NCBI RefSeq assembly: GCF_019204025.1
Contig: NZ_JAGSPB010000002.1
Coordinates: forward strand, 558,001 to 622,000
Source of the DNA: Erythrobacter ani
GTDB lineage: Bacteria; Pseudomonadota; Alphaproteobacteria; Sphingomonadales; Sphingomonadaceae
Direction: 5' to 3'
Length of the DNA stretch: 64,000 nt
The position numbers and the translations under genes were made by a program. The notes beneath the pieces are model-generated. The model was not told where the DNA came from and searched no databases. It saw nothing but the letters and a program-made list of their open reading frames with translations. This document shows, one piece after another, positions 52,636 through 62,065 of this stretch; position 1 is the stretch's first letter, and each line of letters starts with the position of its first letter.

Positions 52636-52768
52636 CGCATTTGGGCTTACGAACATCCGGTTCGCAAGCCTTGGGGCAGATAGAAGCTCCGCACCGGACC
52701 GAGCCGGCACACTCGGAAAAAGTAGGCCCCGCACTGCAATGTGGCAGGCGGGTTCAAAAGGAAAATAC

Positions 52769-55072
52769 ATGTTCGACAAGAAAACCGTATCGCTGGAGTG
52801 GGGCGGAAAAACCCTCACCCTCGAAACCGGACAGATCGCCCGTCAAGCAGACGGCGCCGTTCTGGCCACCTATGGCGAAACCGTGGTGCTGTGCGCAGTC
52901 ACCGCTGCCAAGTCCGTGAAGGAAGGGCAGGACTTCTTCCCGCTCACCGTTCACTATCAGGAAAAATTCTCTGCAGCCGGCCGTATCCCGGGCGGTTTCT
53001 TCAAGCGTGAGGGCCGCGCGACCGAGAAGGAAACGCTGACCAGCCGCCTTATCGATCGGCCTTGCCGTCCGCTCTTCCCTGAGGGGTTCTACAACGAAAT
53101 CAACGTGATCTGTCAGGTTCTCTCTTATGACGGCGAGACCGAGCCCGATATCGTTGCCATGATCGCCGCTTCGGCTGCGCTCACCATTTCCGGCCTGCCG
53201 TTCATGGGCCCGATCGGCGCAGCGCGTGTCGGATTCTCCAATGATGGCGAATACGTCCTCAACCCGACCGTCGCCGACGCTCTGGGCGAAGACGGCAATC
53301 TCGACCTCGTCGTTGCAGCGACCCAGGACGCTGTGATGATGGTCGAATCCGAAGCGAAGGAACTGACCGAAGAGCAGATGCTCGGCGCTGTCATGTTCGC
53401 GCATGAGGAAAGCCGCAAGGTCATCGGTGCGATCATCGATCTCGCCGAACAGGCTGCCAAGGATCCGTGGGAACTCGATCCGGTCGAAGACAAGACGGCT
53501 GCTCTCGAAGAGCTGCGTGGTGTCATCGGTAACGATCTGGCCGCTGCCTACAAGATCACCGACAAGTCGGCCCGTCAGGATGCCGTGAACGCCGCCCGTG
53601 AAAAGGCGCGGACACACTATGCCGACCTCGCAGAGAGCGATCCGGCGGAATATATGGGCCGCCTCAAGCTCGTGAAGAAGCTGGAAAGCGACATAGTGCG
53701 TAAGGCGATCCTCAAGGACGGTCAGCGTATCGACGGCCGCAAGACCGACGAAGTCCGCCCGATCGAGGCGATGGTCGGTCTGCTTCCCCGCACGCACGGT
53801 TCGGCGCTGTTCACCCGCGGTGAGACGCAGGCGATCTGTACCACCACGCTGGGCACGAAAGATGCCGAGCAGATGATCGATGGCCTGGAAGGTCTCAGCT
53901 ACAGCAACTTCATGCTGCACTATAACTTCCCGCCCTATTCGGTCGGCGAAGTGGGCCGCTTCGGTTTCACCAGCCGCCGCGAAACCGGCCACGGCAAGCT
54001 CGCCTTCCGCGCGCTCCGTCCGGTCCTGCCAACGGTTGAAGACTTCCCGTACACCATCCGCGTTCTGTCGGACATCACCGAGTCCAACGGCTCGTCCTCG
54101 ATGGCAACGGTTTGTGGTGGCTCGCTCTCGATGATGGATGCAGGCGTTCCGCTGACGCGTCCGGTTTCGGGTATCGCCATGGGCCTCATCCTGGAAGGTG
54201 AAGAGTTCACCGTGCTGTCCGACATTCTGGGTGACGAAGATCACCTCGGCGACATGGACTTCAAGGTGGCCGGTTCTGAAGAAGGCATCACCAGCCTCCA
54301 GATGGACATCAAGGTTGCGGGCATCACGCAGGAAATCATGACTCAGGCGCTGGAGCAGGCGAAAGCCGGTCGTGCGCACATTCTGGGCAAGATGACAGAA
54401 GCACTCAGCAGCTCGCGCGGCGAAGTCAGCAAGCACGCACCGCGTATCGAAACGATGCAGATCGACAAGTCGAAGATCCGCGACGTTATCGGCACGGGCG
54501 GCAAGGTGATCCGTGAGATCGTCGCTGAAACCGGCGCCAAGGTCGATATCGACGACGAAGGTGTGATCAAGATCAGCTCTTCGAACGCTGATGAAATCGC
54601 AGCCGCTCGCAAGTGGATCGAAGGCATTACCGAAGAGGCTGAGGTGGGCAAGATCTACGAAGGCAAGGTCGTCAACATCGTCGATTTCGGCGCATTTGTG
54701 AACTTCATGGGCGGCAAGGACGGTCTCGTCCATGTGTCCGAGATGAAGAACGAGCGCGTAGAGAAACCAACCGACGTCGTTTCCGAAGGACAGGAAGTTA
54801 AGGTCAAGGTTCTCGAAATCGACCAACGCGGCAAAGTCCGCCTGTCGATGCGTGTCGTCGATCAGGAAACCGGTGAAGAGCTGGAAGACACCCGTCCACC
54901 ACGCGAGCCGCGCGGTGACAAGGGTGGCCGTGGCGGTGATCGCCGTGGACCGCGCGGTGGCGGCGGTGGCCGTGGTCGCGGTGGAGACCGCGGAGGCCGC
55001 GGACGTGACGGCGGCGGCGACAAGGGCGGTAACGACGGCCCGGCAGCCATGCCCGACTTCCTGAAAGACTAA
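52769..55072 (+). CDS. pnp: Polyribonucleotide nucleotidyltransferase (PNPase)
   Basis: The protein is 767 aa from ATG 52769 (AAAAGGA upstream). It has two RNase PH domains, a KH domain ([17 protein letters not shown], about 570-586) and an S1 domain ([15 protein letters not shown]). The last ~55 residues are an RGG-rich basic tail ([12 protein letters not shown]). It is the phosphorolytic 3'-5' exonuclease of the degradosome. A terminator follows. Confidence 0.98.
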   Translation: MFDKKTVSLEWGGKTLTLETGQIARQADGAVLATYGETVVLCAVTAAKSVKEGQDFFPLTVHYQEKFSAAGRIPGGFFKREGRATEKETLTSRLIDRPCRPLFPEGFYNEINVICQVLSYDGETEPDIVAMIAASAALTISGLPFMGPIGAARVGFSNDGEYVLNPTVADALGEDGNLDLVVAATQDAVMMVESEAKELTEEQMLGAVMFAHEESRKVIGAIIDLAEQAAKDPWELDPVEDKTAALEELRGVIGNDLAAAYKITDKSARQDAVNAAREKARTHYADLAESDPAEYMGRLKLVKKLESDIVRKAILKDGQRIDGRKTDEVRPIEAMVGLLPRTHGSALFTRGETQAICTTTLGTKDAEQMIDGLEGLSYSNFMLHYNFPPYSVGEVGRFGFTSRRETGHGKLAFRALRPVLPTVEDFPYTIRVLSDITESNGSSSMATVCGGSLSMMDAGVPLTRPVSGIAMGLILEGEEFTVLSDILGDEDHLGDMDFKVAGSEEGITSLQMDIKVAGITQEIMTQALEQAKAGRAHILGKMTEALSSSRGEVSKHAPRIETMQIDKSKIRDVIGTGGKVIREIVAETGAKVDIDDEGVIKISSSNADEIAAARKWIEGITEEAEVGKIYEGKVVNIVDFGAFVNFMGGKDGLVHVSEMKNERVEKPTDVVSEGQEVKVKVLEIDQRGKVRLSMRVVDQETGEELEDTRPPREPRGDKGGRGGDRRGPRGGGGGRGRGGDRGGRGRDGGGDKGGNDGPAAMPDFLKD

Positions 55073-55094
55073 AGCTTTCGGTACAGACAGAAAA

Positions 55095-55128
55095 GGGCCA
55101 CACGGAGCGATCCGGGTGGCCCTTTTTT
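55095..55128 (+). terminator. Intrinsic terminator after pnp
   Basis: GGGCCAC (55095-55101) pairs with GTGGCCC (55116-55122), with an inner CGG/CCG pair, and TTTTTT follows. It ends the truB-rpsO-pnp unit. Confidence 0.9.
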
Positions 55129-55201
55129 GCACCCGGGTGCGTCTACCGGCCCTTTTGCTCATGCTGATCCGATCCGGTTCTATTTCGAAAGGTCAGACAC
55201 T

Positions 55202-56251
55202 TTGGCCCAATCTCCTTTAGCTCAGCCATTCCACTTTGCAGGCCATACGGTCGAACCGGGCACCAGCGCTACGATTGACGTTCCCGTTAGCCGCCTTTCC
55301 ACGGCCACGGAAATTTCGATGCGGGTGCGTGTGATCCACGGAAGGAAACCTGGCCCGGTAATGTTCATCAGCGGCAGCGTGCATGGCGATGAGATCATCG
55401 GTGTGGAAATATGTAGGCGGGTGATCAACGCTGTCTCGGCAAAGCGACTTGCAGGGACATTGCTGTGTGTCCCTATCGTTAATGCCTATGGCTTCGTTCA
55501 GCACCAACGGTATCTGCCCGATCGCCGCGATCTCAACCGCTGCTTTCCCGGCTCGCCCAAAGGCTCGCTCGCGGCGCAACTGGCGCACCATTTTACCGAA
55601 CAGATCATCGCGCGCAGCACCATCGGTATCGATCTGCATTCAGCCGGGCTGCACCGCGAAAACCTTCCGCAAATCCGCATCAGTGAAGGCCGGACGAGAG
55701 CGGCCGAACTGGCGGAAATCTTCGCCGCTCCCGCAATCATCGTATCGAACCTGCGCGATGGATCCTTGCGCCAGACGGCAGCGGATCATGATTGCGACGT
55801 GTTGCTCTTGGAAGCCGGTGAGGCATTGCGGTTCGACGAGCTCAGCATGCGCGTCGGTGTGCAGGGCATTCTGCGCGTCATGGCGCATCTCGGGATGAAT
55901 GTCCGGCTGCCGCGCAAGGTAGGGGCCAGGCCCATCCGCAGTCACCGCACGAGCTGGTTACGCGCGCCCGCCGGGGGCATATTCCGTGCCACCAAAACCA
56001 ACGGCGCGGCGGTCCAAAAAGGCGAGACCATCGGTTTTCTTGCGGATCCTTTCGGTGACGTGGACGAGCCTGTAGAGGCGCACATTTCGGGTGTGATTAT
56101 CGGGCGTAGCAATTTGCCAGTGGTCAATCAGGGCGATGCATTGATGCACATTGCCGAGGTGGACCGCCACGCAACGGCAGAAGACCGTCTGAACGATATT
56201 GAAGACGCGGCCTTTGCCGATGGACTGTTCGATGAAGACGAAATCGTTTAG
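55202..56251 (+). CDS. Succinylglutamate desuccinylase/aspartoacylase family deacylase
   Basis: A TTG at 55202 (AAAGG about ten bases upstream) gives 349 aa. Earlier in-frame codons run into the pnp terminator. The zinc motif is VHGDEIIG with His61 and Glu64; the third ligand is in GIDLHSAG, and the C-terminal half has a barrel-like domain (about 270-325) with APAGGIFRATKTNG. M14-type relatives remove acyl groups from amino acids; others work with RimK-like ligases. It is ten bases upstream of the spermidine-synthase-like gene and probably shares its transcript. Confidence 0.85.
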   Translation: MAQSPLAQPFHFAGHTVEPGTSATIDVPVSRLSTATEISMRVRVIHGRKPGPVMFISGSVHGDEIIGVEICRRVINAVSAKRLAGTLLCVPIVNAYGFVQHQRYLPDRRDLNRCFPGSPKGSLAAQLAHHFTEQIIARSTIGIDLHSAGLHRENLPQIRISEGRTRAAELAEIFAAPAIIVSNLRDGSLRQTAADHDCDVLLLEAGEALRFDELSMRVGVQGILRVMAHLGMNVRLPRKVGARPIRSHRTSWLRAPAGGIFRATKTNGAAVQKGETIGFLADPFGDVDEPVEAHISGVIIGRSNLPVVNQGDALMHIAEVDRHATAEDRLNDIEDAAFADGLFDEDEIV

Positions 56252-56260
56252 CGGCCAGCC

Positions 56261-56941
56261 ATGCTAAAACGCGAACTCATCGATTCCACCACAATAGACG
56301 ACGGCGAAATGCTGGAGCTGTACAGCCACGGGCGCGACTTCATGATCGTGCTGGGACGCAACGAGCTGATGAGCACTCGCATGCAGTTTTCGGAGGAGCA
56401 GCTCGCCGAGCTTACGCTGCAGCGGTTGGGCAAACAGACCCCGCGAATCCTGATCGGCGGTTACGGCATGGGATTTACTTTGCGCAAGGCGCTGTCTCTG
56501 CTGGGTCAGCGCGCGGATGTCGTCGTCGCGGAGATTTCTCACAGCATAATCGAATGGGCCGAAGGGCCAATGGTCGAGCTCACAGGAGAGGCTCTGTCCG
56601 ATCCACGGCTAGACCTCAAGATCTGCGATGTCGGCGCGCTGATAGACGATGCGAACGACGGTACTTGCGACAAGTATGACGCGATCCTGATGGACGTAGA
56701 CAACGGACCTGACGGCCTCGTACGCGACCAGAACAACCGCCTTTATTCGCGCACAGGTCTTGCCAAGGCGCGGGAAGCGCTAAAGCCGGGGGGAGTGCTG
56801 TCGATCTGGTCGGCCGCGCCCGATCACAAGTTCACTCAGCGCCTGATCGGAGCAGGCTTCGATGTCGAAATGCGCGAAGTACGGGCGCGGCCGAACAACA
56901 AGGGCCCCCGGCACACCATCTGGTTCTCTCAGCGTAAATGA
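56261..56941 (+). CDS. Spermidine-synthase-like SAM-binding protein
   Basis: At 226 aa it has the class I methyltransferase-type fold: motif I LIGGYGMGFTLRKAL (about 64-78) and the acidic ADVVVAEIS strand end. It also contains MDVDNGPDGLV, placed where spermidine synthases bind the amine. It is shorter than SpeE and lacks its N-terminal strand domain. It may be a SAM-dependent transferase of unknown substrate. The coupling with an M14 deacylase gene is notable. Confidence 0.8.
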   Translation: MLKRELIDSTTIDDGEMLELYSHGRDFMIVLGRNELMSTRMQFSEEQLAELTLQRLGKQTPRILIGGYGMGFTLRKALSLLGQRADVVVAEISHSIIEWAEGPMVELTGEALSDPRLDLKICDVGALIDDANDGTCDKYDAILMDVDNGPDGLVRDQNNRLYSRTGLAKAREALKPGGVLSIWSAAPDHKFTQRLIGAGFDVEMREVRARPNNKGPRHTIWFSQRK

Positions 56942-56961
56942 TTTCAGGCGGAACGCCGCGT

Positions 56962-57891
56962 CTAGAAGCCGTAAATCAGTGTGACCCGGCTAAGCGTGTC
57001 GGTCCGCACCGCGCCCGCCGGTGGATCGGTATCGTGTTCGAGCGTGTAGGATAGCCGCACTTGAAATGCGTCGGAGATGCCGGCCTGTATCCCAGTCTCC
57101 GAAATGTAAGTGCTTGATCCGCTTTGAACGAACGCACTGGCATTCTGTGTGAACGCGACCTTCTTGGCGATCTGCCAATCGAAATCCGCTTCGGCCAGTG
57201 CCGCAAGATTGCTTTCGGTTTCGCCGCCGATCCTCTCCGTCCGGCGCCAGGCAGGGCCCGCTTTCAGCGATAGCGACGCGGTCTCGGTGGCTATAACATC
57301 GTAACCGAGACCGCCCGATACCGAATAGCGAGCCGAGAAGCCCTGGAAGCGATCGCGCTCATATTGCGCGAGTGCATAGGCAAAGAGGCGTTCCGAAATT
57401 TTGTAATTGGGCTCGTACCGGGCGACGAACTGCTCACGGGTTGTAACTCCGTTCGAGCGTTGAAAGTCCGCCCGTCCGGAGAGCTTGTGACGCCAGTCGA
57501 TGCCCTCTCGGGTCAAGGCAAGGCCTGCGGTCACACCCGTATTGGACGAATTGCCTGTAGAACGAAATGCGCCGAGTTCCCCTTCGCCGGACCAGTTCTG
57601 GAACAGGCCAGCATTGCGGATTGCCTGCTCGTTTGCAGTTTCCTCGGCTGCAACCTCGAGCGCCAGCTGCGCTTCGTAGTCCATCAGGATCGCGTCGAAT
57701 TCCGCGGTGTCGTCTGGATTGGTTTCGCGCGCGATTTCGATAATGGCGCGGATCTTGGTCTCGTCGCCAGACTCCAGCGCTGCATCGATCATTGCCTGGA
57801 CCGGGTCGGGGATATCGGCAAGTCCGGCCGTCGGGGCAGTGATTGCGACGGCGCCCGCAAGCGCAGGGATCAGGCCGAGTTGTCTAGGCAT
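56962..57891 (-). CDS. DUF481 outer-membrane beta-barrel protein
   Basis: The protein is 309 aa from ATG 57891, with AAAAGGGG in the end of the upstream gene as ribosome site. A signal peptide ends near GLADI (about residue 26). A helical spacer (about 30-100) precedes the DUF481 barrel with repeated aromatic/basic strands and the terminal Phe (LIYGF) for BAM insertion. YdiY-like salt-induced proteins are the closest named relatives. Function is unknown. Confidence 0.88.
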   Translation of the reverse strand: MPRQLGLIPALAGAVAITAPTAGLADIPDPVQAMIDAALESGDETKIRAIIEIARETNPDDTAEFDAILMDYEAQLALEVAAEETANEQAIRNAGLFQNWSGEGELGAFRSTGNSSNTGVTAGLALTREGIDWRHKLSGRADFQRSNGVTTREQFVARYEPNYKISERLFAYALAQYERDRFQGFSARYSVSGGLGYDVIATETASLSLKAGPAWRRTERIGGETESNLAALAEADFDWQIAKKVAFTQNASAFVQSGSSTYISETGIQAGISDAFQVRLSYTLEHDTDPPAGAVRTDTLSRVTLIYGF

Positions 57892-57892
57892 C

Positions 57893-58417
57893 TTAGCCCC
57901 TTTTGATGCGCACAGCGCCCATGAAGTCCATCTTTCCGATTTGTACTCCCAGCATCCGGGCAATCGAATAGGCTGCGCTCGCATGGAAATAGAAGTTCGG
58001 CTGGCTGAAGCTCAGAAGGAAGTCTTCGACTGTGAAGTCCATCCTGCGATCTTTGAATTCAAACCGCATGTCGCGGCCCATCCAGCTTTCCATTTCCTCT
58101 TCGCCAATCGTTTCCATGACGGTGCGAGCATCTGAGATTTTCGCGCGCAATTCTATGAAGGTGGTTGGCGGCGGATTGAGGTCGGGACTGTACACCCCTT
58201 CGCGAACAGCTTCGATCGATCCTGCCGTGTGTTCGGCGACGCTTTTGATCTGGTAGCAGAAGGGGAGCATGTCATCGATCAGCTTGGCACCCAATATCGC
58301 GGACTGGTCGCATTCCTGCGCGGTGCACCACTGCTCTGTCACGTCAAGCAGGTGATCGGCAGTGCCCAACATCTGGATGGCACTTGGGACGTAGGCGGCT
58401 TGAAGCGAAAGGGGCAT
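57893..58417 (-). CDS. DUF1993 family protein
   Basis: The 174-aa protein belongs to the DinB-like DUF1993 family. It begins LSLQAAYVPSAIQML and has LIDDMLPFCYQIKSVAEH and SQPNFYFHASAAY, giving four helices with His residues placed as in DinB-type metal sites. No enzymatic function is established. It ends one base before the DUF481 start and so forms an operon with it. The gcrA terminator lies upstream. Confidence 0.88.
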   Translation of the reverse strand: MPLSLQAAYVPSAIQMLGTADHLLDVTEQWCTAQECDQSAILGAKLIDDMLPFCYQIKSVAEHTAGSIEAVREGVYSPDLNPPPTTFIELRAKISDARTVMETIGEEEMESWMGRDMRFEFKDRRMDFTVEDFLLSFSQPNFYFHASAAYSIARMLGVQIGKMDFMGAVRIKRG

Positions 58418-58458
58418 GATTATCTCCTATGCGAAGGCGATGTCAGAACTGTTCCAGC

Positions 58459-58490
58459 AAAAGGCCCGCCGGTCGAAACCGGCGGGCCTT
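58459..58490 (-). terminator. Intrinsic terminator of gcrA
   Basis: A perfect 13-bp stem (58461-58473 with 58478-58490) encloses a CGAA loop. On the minus strand it is followed by TTTTGC. It begins about 20 bases after the gcrA stop. Confidence 0.85.
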
Positions 58491-58509
58491 CAAAATTGCA
58501 ATGATCGGT

Positions 58510-59211
58510 TTAGCGTACGCGCGGTCCGCCAAACGGCAAAGGGGGTGGGGGGCGTCGGGCACCGCGGGGTAGCTGCGCCTGATAGGCCCGACCGCAATGC
58601 TCCACGCAATACGGAAATCCCGGGTTTACGGCCTCTCCGCAAAAGTGAAAATCGGGTTCGCCAGGGTGACCCATCGGCCACCGGCATACTTTGTCCGATA
58701 GATCGAGCAGGCTCGTCTTGTCGGCGATTTCCGGGCTCGGTTTGGCCGGAACAAGCCGACGGGGCGGGGCAGGTGGAATGGGCGGTTGCTGATCCCCTGG
58801 CCCTTGGCGCAGGAACCCGCCGGGACCGACCGATACGATTTTCGGGAGGTTTGGCGTCGGGTTAGGCACCGGTTGAGACGGTGATCCATCATTCTTGGGT
58901 GGTGCATCCGTGTTCGCATTTGCGGACGCGGCAGAGGTTGCCACCGGACGCGCAGCTGGCTTTGATGTCGTAGCCTTGGCCGACGGCGCCTTTTTCGCGG
59001 GAGCCGCAGTCTTGCTGGCCGCCTTCTTTGCAGCCTTTTTCTTTTCGTTGGCTTTTACCGGAGATGGTCGGGATTTCAGGCCCAGTCGGTGAGCCTTGCC
59101 AATCACGGCATTCCGGCTGACGCCGCCCAATTCTTCCGCGATTTGGCTGGCGGTCGATCCGCCTTCCCACATCTTTTTGAGCGTTCCGATCCGCTCGTCA
59201 GTCCAACTCAT
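58510..59211 (-). CDS. gcrA: Cell-cycle regulator GcrA
   Basis: The 233-aa protein has the N-terminal GcrA helix-turn-helix (SWTDERIGTLKKMWEGG, GVSRNAVIGKAHRLGL). A Lys/Ala/Pro-rich linker (about 45-150) follows, and then the C-terminal Cys/His region CRWPMGHPGEPDFHFCG. GcrA is an alphaproteobacterial sigma-70-associated activator of genes with GANTC methylation sites. It is longer than the Caulobacter protein (173 aa) because of the linker. It diverges from the ABC permease gene. Confidence 0.96.
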   Translation of the reverse strand: MSWTDERIGTLKKMWEGGSTASQIAEELGGVSRNAVIGKAHRLGLKSRPSPVKANEKKKAAKKAASKTAAPAKKAPSAKATTSKPAARPVATSAASANANTDAPPKNDGSPSQPVPNPTPNLPKIVSVGPGGFLRQGPGDQQPPIPPAPPRRLVPAKPSPEIADKTSLLDLSDKVCRWPMGHPGEPDFHFCGEAVNPGFPYCVEHCGRAYQAQLPRGARRPPPPLPFGGPRVR

Positions 59212-59287
59212 AGATGTCTATCCGTTCTTAATTCTGTTCAAGCGTCCGGCTTGTCAGTTTCAGGCCAAGGCCCTAGGCGGCGAAGCC

Positions 59288-60187
59288 ATGCAAAAGCAAG
59301 CTTCACAAGGTTCAACTGCAGGCTCCGTATCGGACGCCGCTCCCGAAGACGATGCAACCGGCGGGAGCATCCGGTTCCCCCCGCGCGGCCAGCCGGTCAT
59401 CACCGGGATCAATCGCACAGGCTTGTTCGCCCTCTATATGAAGGAGGTGCGCCGGTTTCTCAAGGTGCAGACGCAAACGATTTGGGCCCCGGCGGTTACG
59501 ACCTTGCTCTTTCTCGTCATTTTCACGGTCGCACTGGGCCGGGGGGGGCGCGAAGTGCTCGGCGTACCTTTTGCCAGTTTCGTCGCGCCTGGGCTGATCG
59601 TGATGGGCATGATGCAGAATGCCTTTGCCAATTCCTCGTTCTCGCTGCTTTCAGGAAAAATCCAGGGAACGATAATCGACTTGCTGATGCCACCGCTTTC
59701 GCCGGGTGAGTTAATGAGCGGCATCGTGCTTGCGGCCGTGACACGGGCTATCGCTGTCGGCTGCGCAGTCGCACTGGCGATGGTGCTTTGGCCCGATGTA
59801 AGCTTGGCGATCGAGCATGGCTGGGCGATCATCTGGTTTGGTCTAATGGGATCGGCAATGCTCGCTTTGCTGGGTCTTGGGACGTCGATTTGGGCTGAGA
59901 AATTCGATCACAATGCGGCGATCACCAATTTCATTATCGCGCCGCTTTCGCTGCTTTCGGGCACATTCTACGTGCTCGACAACCTTGCCCCCACGTTCCA
60001 AGCGGTAAGCCGCGCCAACCCGTTCTTCTACGTCATTTCGGGATTCAGGTACGGCTTTCTGGGAGAAAGCGACATCGGAAGCGCAAGCGATGTGATGATG
60101 GCCGCAATCGGCATCGGTGTCTTCAATATGCTGATCGCGGTCGCGGTCTATTTCGTGCTGCGATCGGGGTGGAAGCTGAAGAGCTGA
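59288..60187 (+). CDS. ABC-2 type transporter permease
   Basis: From ATG 59288 the protein is 299 aa with six hydrophobic helices in the ABC-2 membrane domain. The pattern includes FVAPGLIVMGMMQNAFANSS and LSGTFYVLDNLAPTFQAVS. Members (NodJ, DrrB, capsule and lipid exporters) need a separate ATPase, and none is next to it in this window. The N-terminal ~45 residues are polar and probably cytoplasmic. The substrate is unknown. Confidence 0.9.
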   Translation: MQKQASQGSTAGSVSDAAPEDDATGGSIRFPPRGQPVITGINRTGLFALYMKEVRRFLKVQTQTIWAPAVTTLLFLVIFTVALGRGGREVLGVPFASFVAPGLIVMGMMQNAFANSSFSLLSGKIQGTIIDLLMPPLSPGELMSGIVLAAVTRAIAVGCAVALAMVLWPDVSLAIEHGWAIIWFGLMGSAMLALLGLGTSIWAEKFDHNAAITNFIIAPLSLLSGTFYVLDNLAPTFQAVSRANPFFYVISGFRYGFLGESDIGSASDVMMAAIGIGVFNMLIAVAVYFVLRSGWKLKS

Positions 60188-60208
60188 GGGACCTTTTACA
60201 GTCGCCGA

Positions 60209-60589
60209 TCAATGTGTCAGCGAACGGCGCATCCTATAACGGCCGTCCTTGAACTGCTCAAAAAGCTCTGAAACAGTCGGATGATCCACCGGCCCGCGAA
60301 CAGCATCCGCTAAGAGGTTGCCTTGGCTAACATACGCAACGTAGCTCTCGTCATCGTTCTCGGCGAGGAGATGATAGAACGGTTGATCCCGCAGCGGACG
60401 AATGTCTTCGGGAATGGATTGATACCATTCTTCGCTGTTCGCAAATACCGGATCGATATCGAAGACGACCCCGCGGAAATCGAACATTCGGTGCCGAACG
60501 ACATCGCCGATGCCGAACCGCGTGCGCGTCTGCCTCGGCGCGTTGATCGTCCGGCCTGCCTGGGTGGAAAAGAACTCTGAGCGCTCCAT
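60209..60589 (-). CDS. hspQ: Heat shock protein HspQ
   Basis: The 126-aa protein has the HspQ/YccV hemimethylated-DNA-binding-like fold: FGIGDVVRHRMFDFRGVVFDIDP, then PFYHLLAENDDESYVAYVSQGNL. In enterics HspQ is a specificity-enhancing factor for Lon. It converges with the ABC permease gene. The first ~20 residues are variable. Confidence 0.94.
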   Translation of the reverse strand: MERSEFFSTQAGRTINAPRQTRTRFGIGDVVRHRMFDFRGVVFDIDPVFANSEEWYQSIPEDIRPLRDQPFYHLLAENDDESYVAYVSQGNLLADAVRGPVDHPTVSELFEQFKDGRYRMRRSLTH

Positions 60590-60774
60590 GATCTAGGGAA
60601 TATGGACCTTAGCAATCGCAAAACAAGCGGAATGCCCGGTGCCGCGCGAAGATATGCCCCATTTTTGTGACCCAAGAGGTCTTGGCAAGCTGAAATGCCT
60701 GCGCTAACGCGCGCGCTCCCTTCCATGAGTGGCCGCCGAATTGATACCGACCTGGCGGTCCGATCGAGGGACGC

Positions 60775-60864
60775 GGAGAGATGCCGGAGTGGTCGAACGG
60801 GGTAGTCTCGAAAACTACTGTGCCCTTACGGGTACCCAGGGTTCGAATCCCTGTCTCTCCGCCA
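60775..60864 (+). tRNA. tRNA-Ser (anticodon CGA)
   Basis: 90 nt with CCA encoded. The acceptor GGAGAGA pairs with TCTCTCC, the anticodon stem GTAGT/ACTAC has loop CTCGAAA (anticodon CGA), and a long variable arm (TGCCCTTACGGGTA) marks tRNA-Ser. The T loop is GTTCGAATC. No duplicated fragment was seen nearby, so no element is inserted here. Confidence 0.97.
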
Positions 60865-60914
60865 ACTTTCCAATCGCAGTCTGAATACGAGCCCTCAGCC
60901 TACCTGACGTGCAG

Positions 60915-61592
60915 TCAAGGATGAAGCACGATCTGATCGTCGATCGGGTCGTACCGGATGTCGATGCCTGCATCGCGCACTTGTTGAAAGGAAACGAGTT
61001 CGCTCGATGCGAGCTGCGATGGCATGCCAGAGTGCAATTCCGATTGTTCGAGCAGGCTTTTCAGTTCGTCACCGCGTACAAAGATGCGCGCGTTCTGATC
61101 GATCGTGACGGTCATCGATCCCAGATTTGTCCCTTGGTTGATCAAGGATTTTCGCACTTCGATAAGGTCGCCTCCCACAGGTCTTACGTCTGCAGCTGAC
61201 GCTGGTTGTTCGCCAAGGTCGAATGCGATTGACGCAAGTGAAGCATCGCCAATGGCTATCGGGGCACGAGCGCTTGCCTCGTTTTTAGCAGTGCGGGCGA
61301 GTGCAGGGTCGATTGCAGGTTGTGACGGCTTTGAGTTCTGACTGTCAGCTCCGTCAATCTGCGCCGTTCGTGCGCCGGCCCCGGATCGTGGCTCCGGCTC
61401 AAATTCTTTCGCAGATGCATTCTCGCTCAAGGGCGGCGCATCATTTGGCGAGACCAGCGATGGCACGGAATTCGACTGCTCGATCAAATACGGAAGCGAT
61501 GTCCCCGCGATCAGCGCTACGATGACTAGCGCCAAACAAGCGAACAGCACCTTGTCTTCTCTGACGCCGCTCTTGGCGCGTGTTTCCTCCAC
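60915..61592 (-). CDS. Membrane-anchored protein of unknown function (225 aa)
   Basis: This has a cytoplasmic N-terminus, one membrane helix (about 15-38) and a periplasmic part. A low-complexity Ser/Pro/Glu linker (about 45-115) leads to a C-terminal domain of about 95 residues containing NQGTNLGSMTVTIDQNARIF and DIRYDPIDDQIVLHP. The latter resembles a small beta domain. No family is recognised. It lies upstream of, and divergent from, the giant adhesin gene and could be functionally linked. Confidence 0.75.
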   Translation of the reverse strand: MEETRAKSGVREDKVLFACLALVIVALIAGTSLPYLIEQSNSVPSLVSPNDAPPLSENASAKEFEPEPRSGAGARTAQIDGADSQNSKPSQPAIDPALARTAKNEASARAPIAIGDASLASIAFDLGEQPASAADVRPVGGDLIEVRKSLINQGTNLGSMTVTIDQNARIFVRGDELKSLLEQSELHSGMPSQLASSELVSFQQVRDAGIDIRYDPIDDQIVLHP

Positions 61593-62065
61593 GAGACGAT
61601 CCCCCGAATTCCCGATGAGTCATTACAACTGCGAACTGTCACTCATAGCCCGATTTGTTTTCAAATCCTCAAACAAATCGAACTCTTTTCGCGCCGCCTA
61701 CCCGCAGATTGCTTGATTTTCAGGGCCTTAGATTCGCGTTCAGCGATTCGATGAGGGTGAGGCGATTCGGTGTCACGTTAACCAATTAATCTCTTTCTGG
61801 CAGTGCATTTTAGTAAGTTAAATTATATATTACATAGACTTAATTATAGTTCATCGGTTTGGTAAACGAGCTTGAAACCACTGCCAAAAGCTGGTCAAAT
61901 TGAATCAATGTTGCGGGGGGTTGTGCTTTTTCAGCGCTGAACCGCGCGAAAACAATAAATCGGGGCTGCGAGTACAGAGTTGCCAAGCGCAATTTGTTGC
62001 GTGAGGTTAGCTGCGCTTGCGCCCTAAAAAGTCGGCGAAATCCGACGAGCAAGGACGGCAAAGCG
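61593..62065. other. Long AT-rich divergent intergenic region before the adhesin
   Basis: These 473 bases separate two divergent genes. The centre (about 61770-61860) is strongly AT-rich and contains promoter-like sequences such as TATATT and TAATTAT. The size suggests extended regulation of the adhesin. No RNA gene or convincing small ORF was found; an 82-codon minus-strand frame (61840-62088) overlaps the adhesin start and is not supported. Confidence 0.5.

Noticed and set aside
52754-55162. 802-codon minus-strand frame opposite pnp
   Set aside because: Antisense shadow of pnp; low-complexity ends correspond to the RGG tail and no family is recognisable.
60775-60864. tRNA-Ser as another integration site
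   Set aside because: No repeated tRNA fragment or foreign-looking gene is visible on either side within the window.
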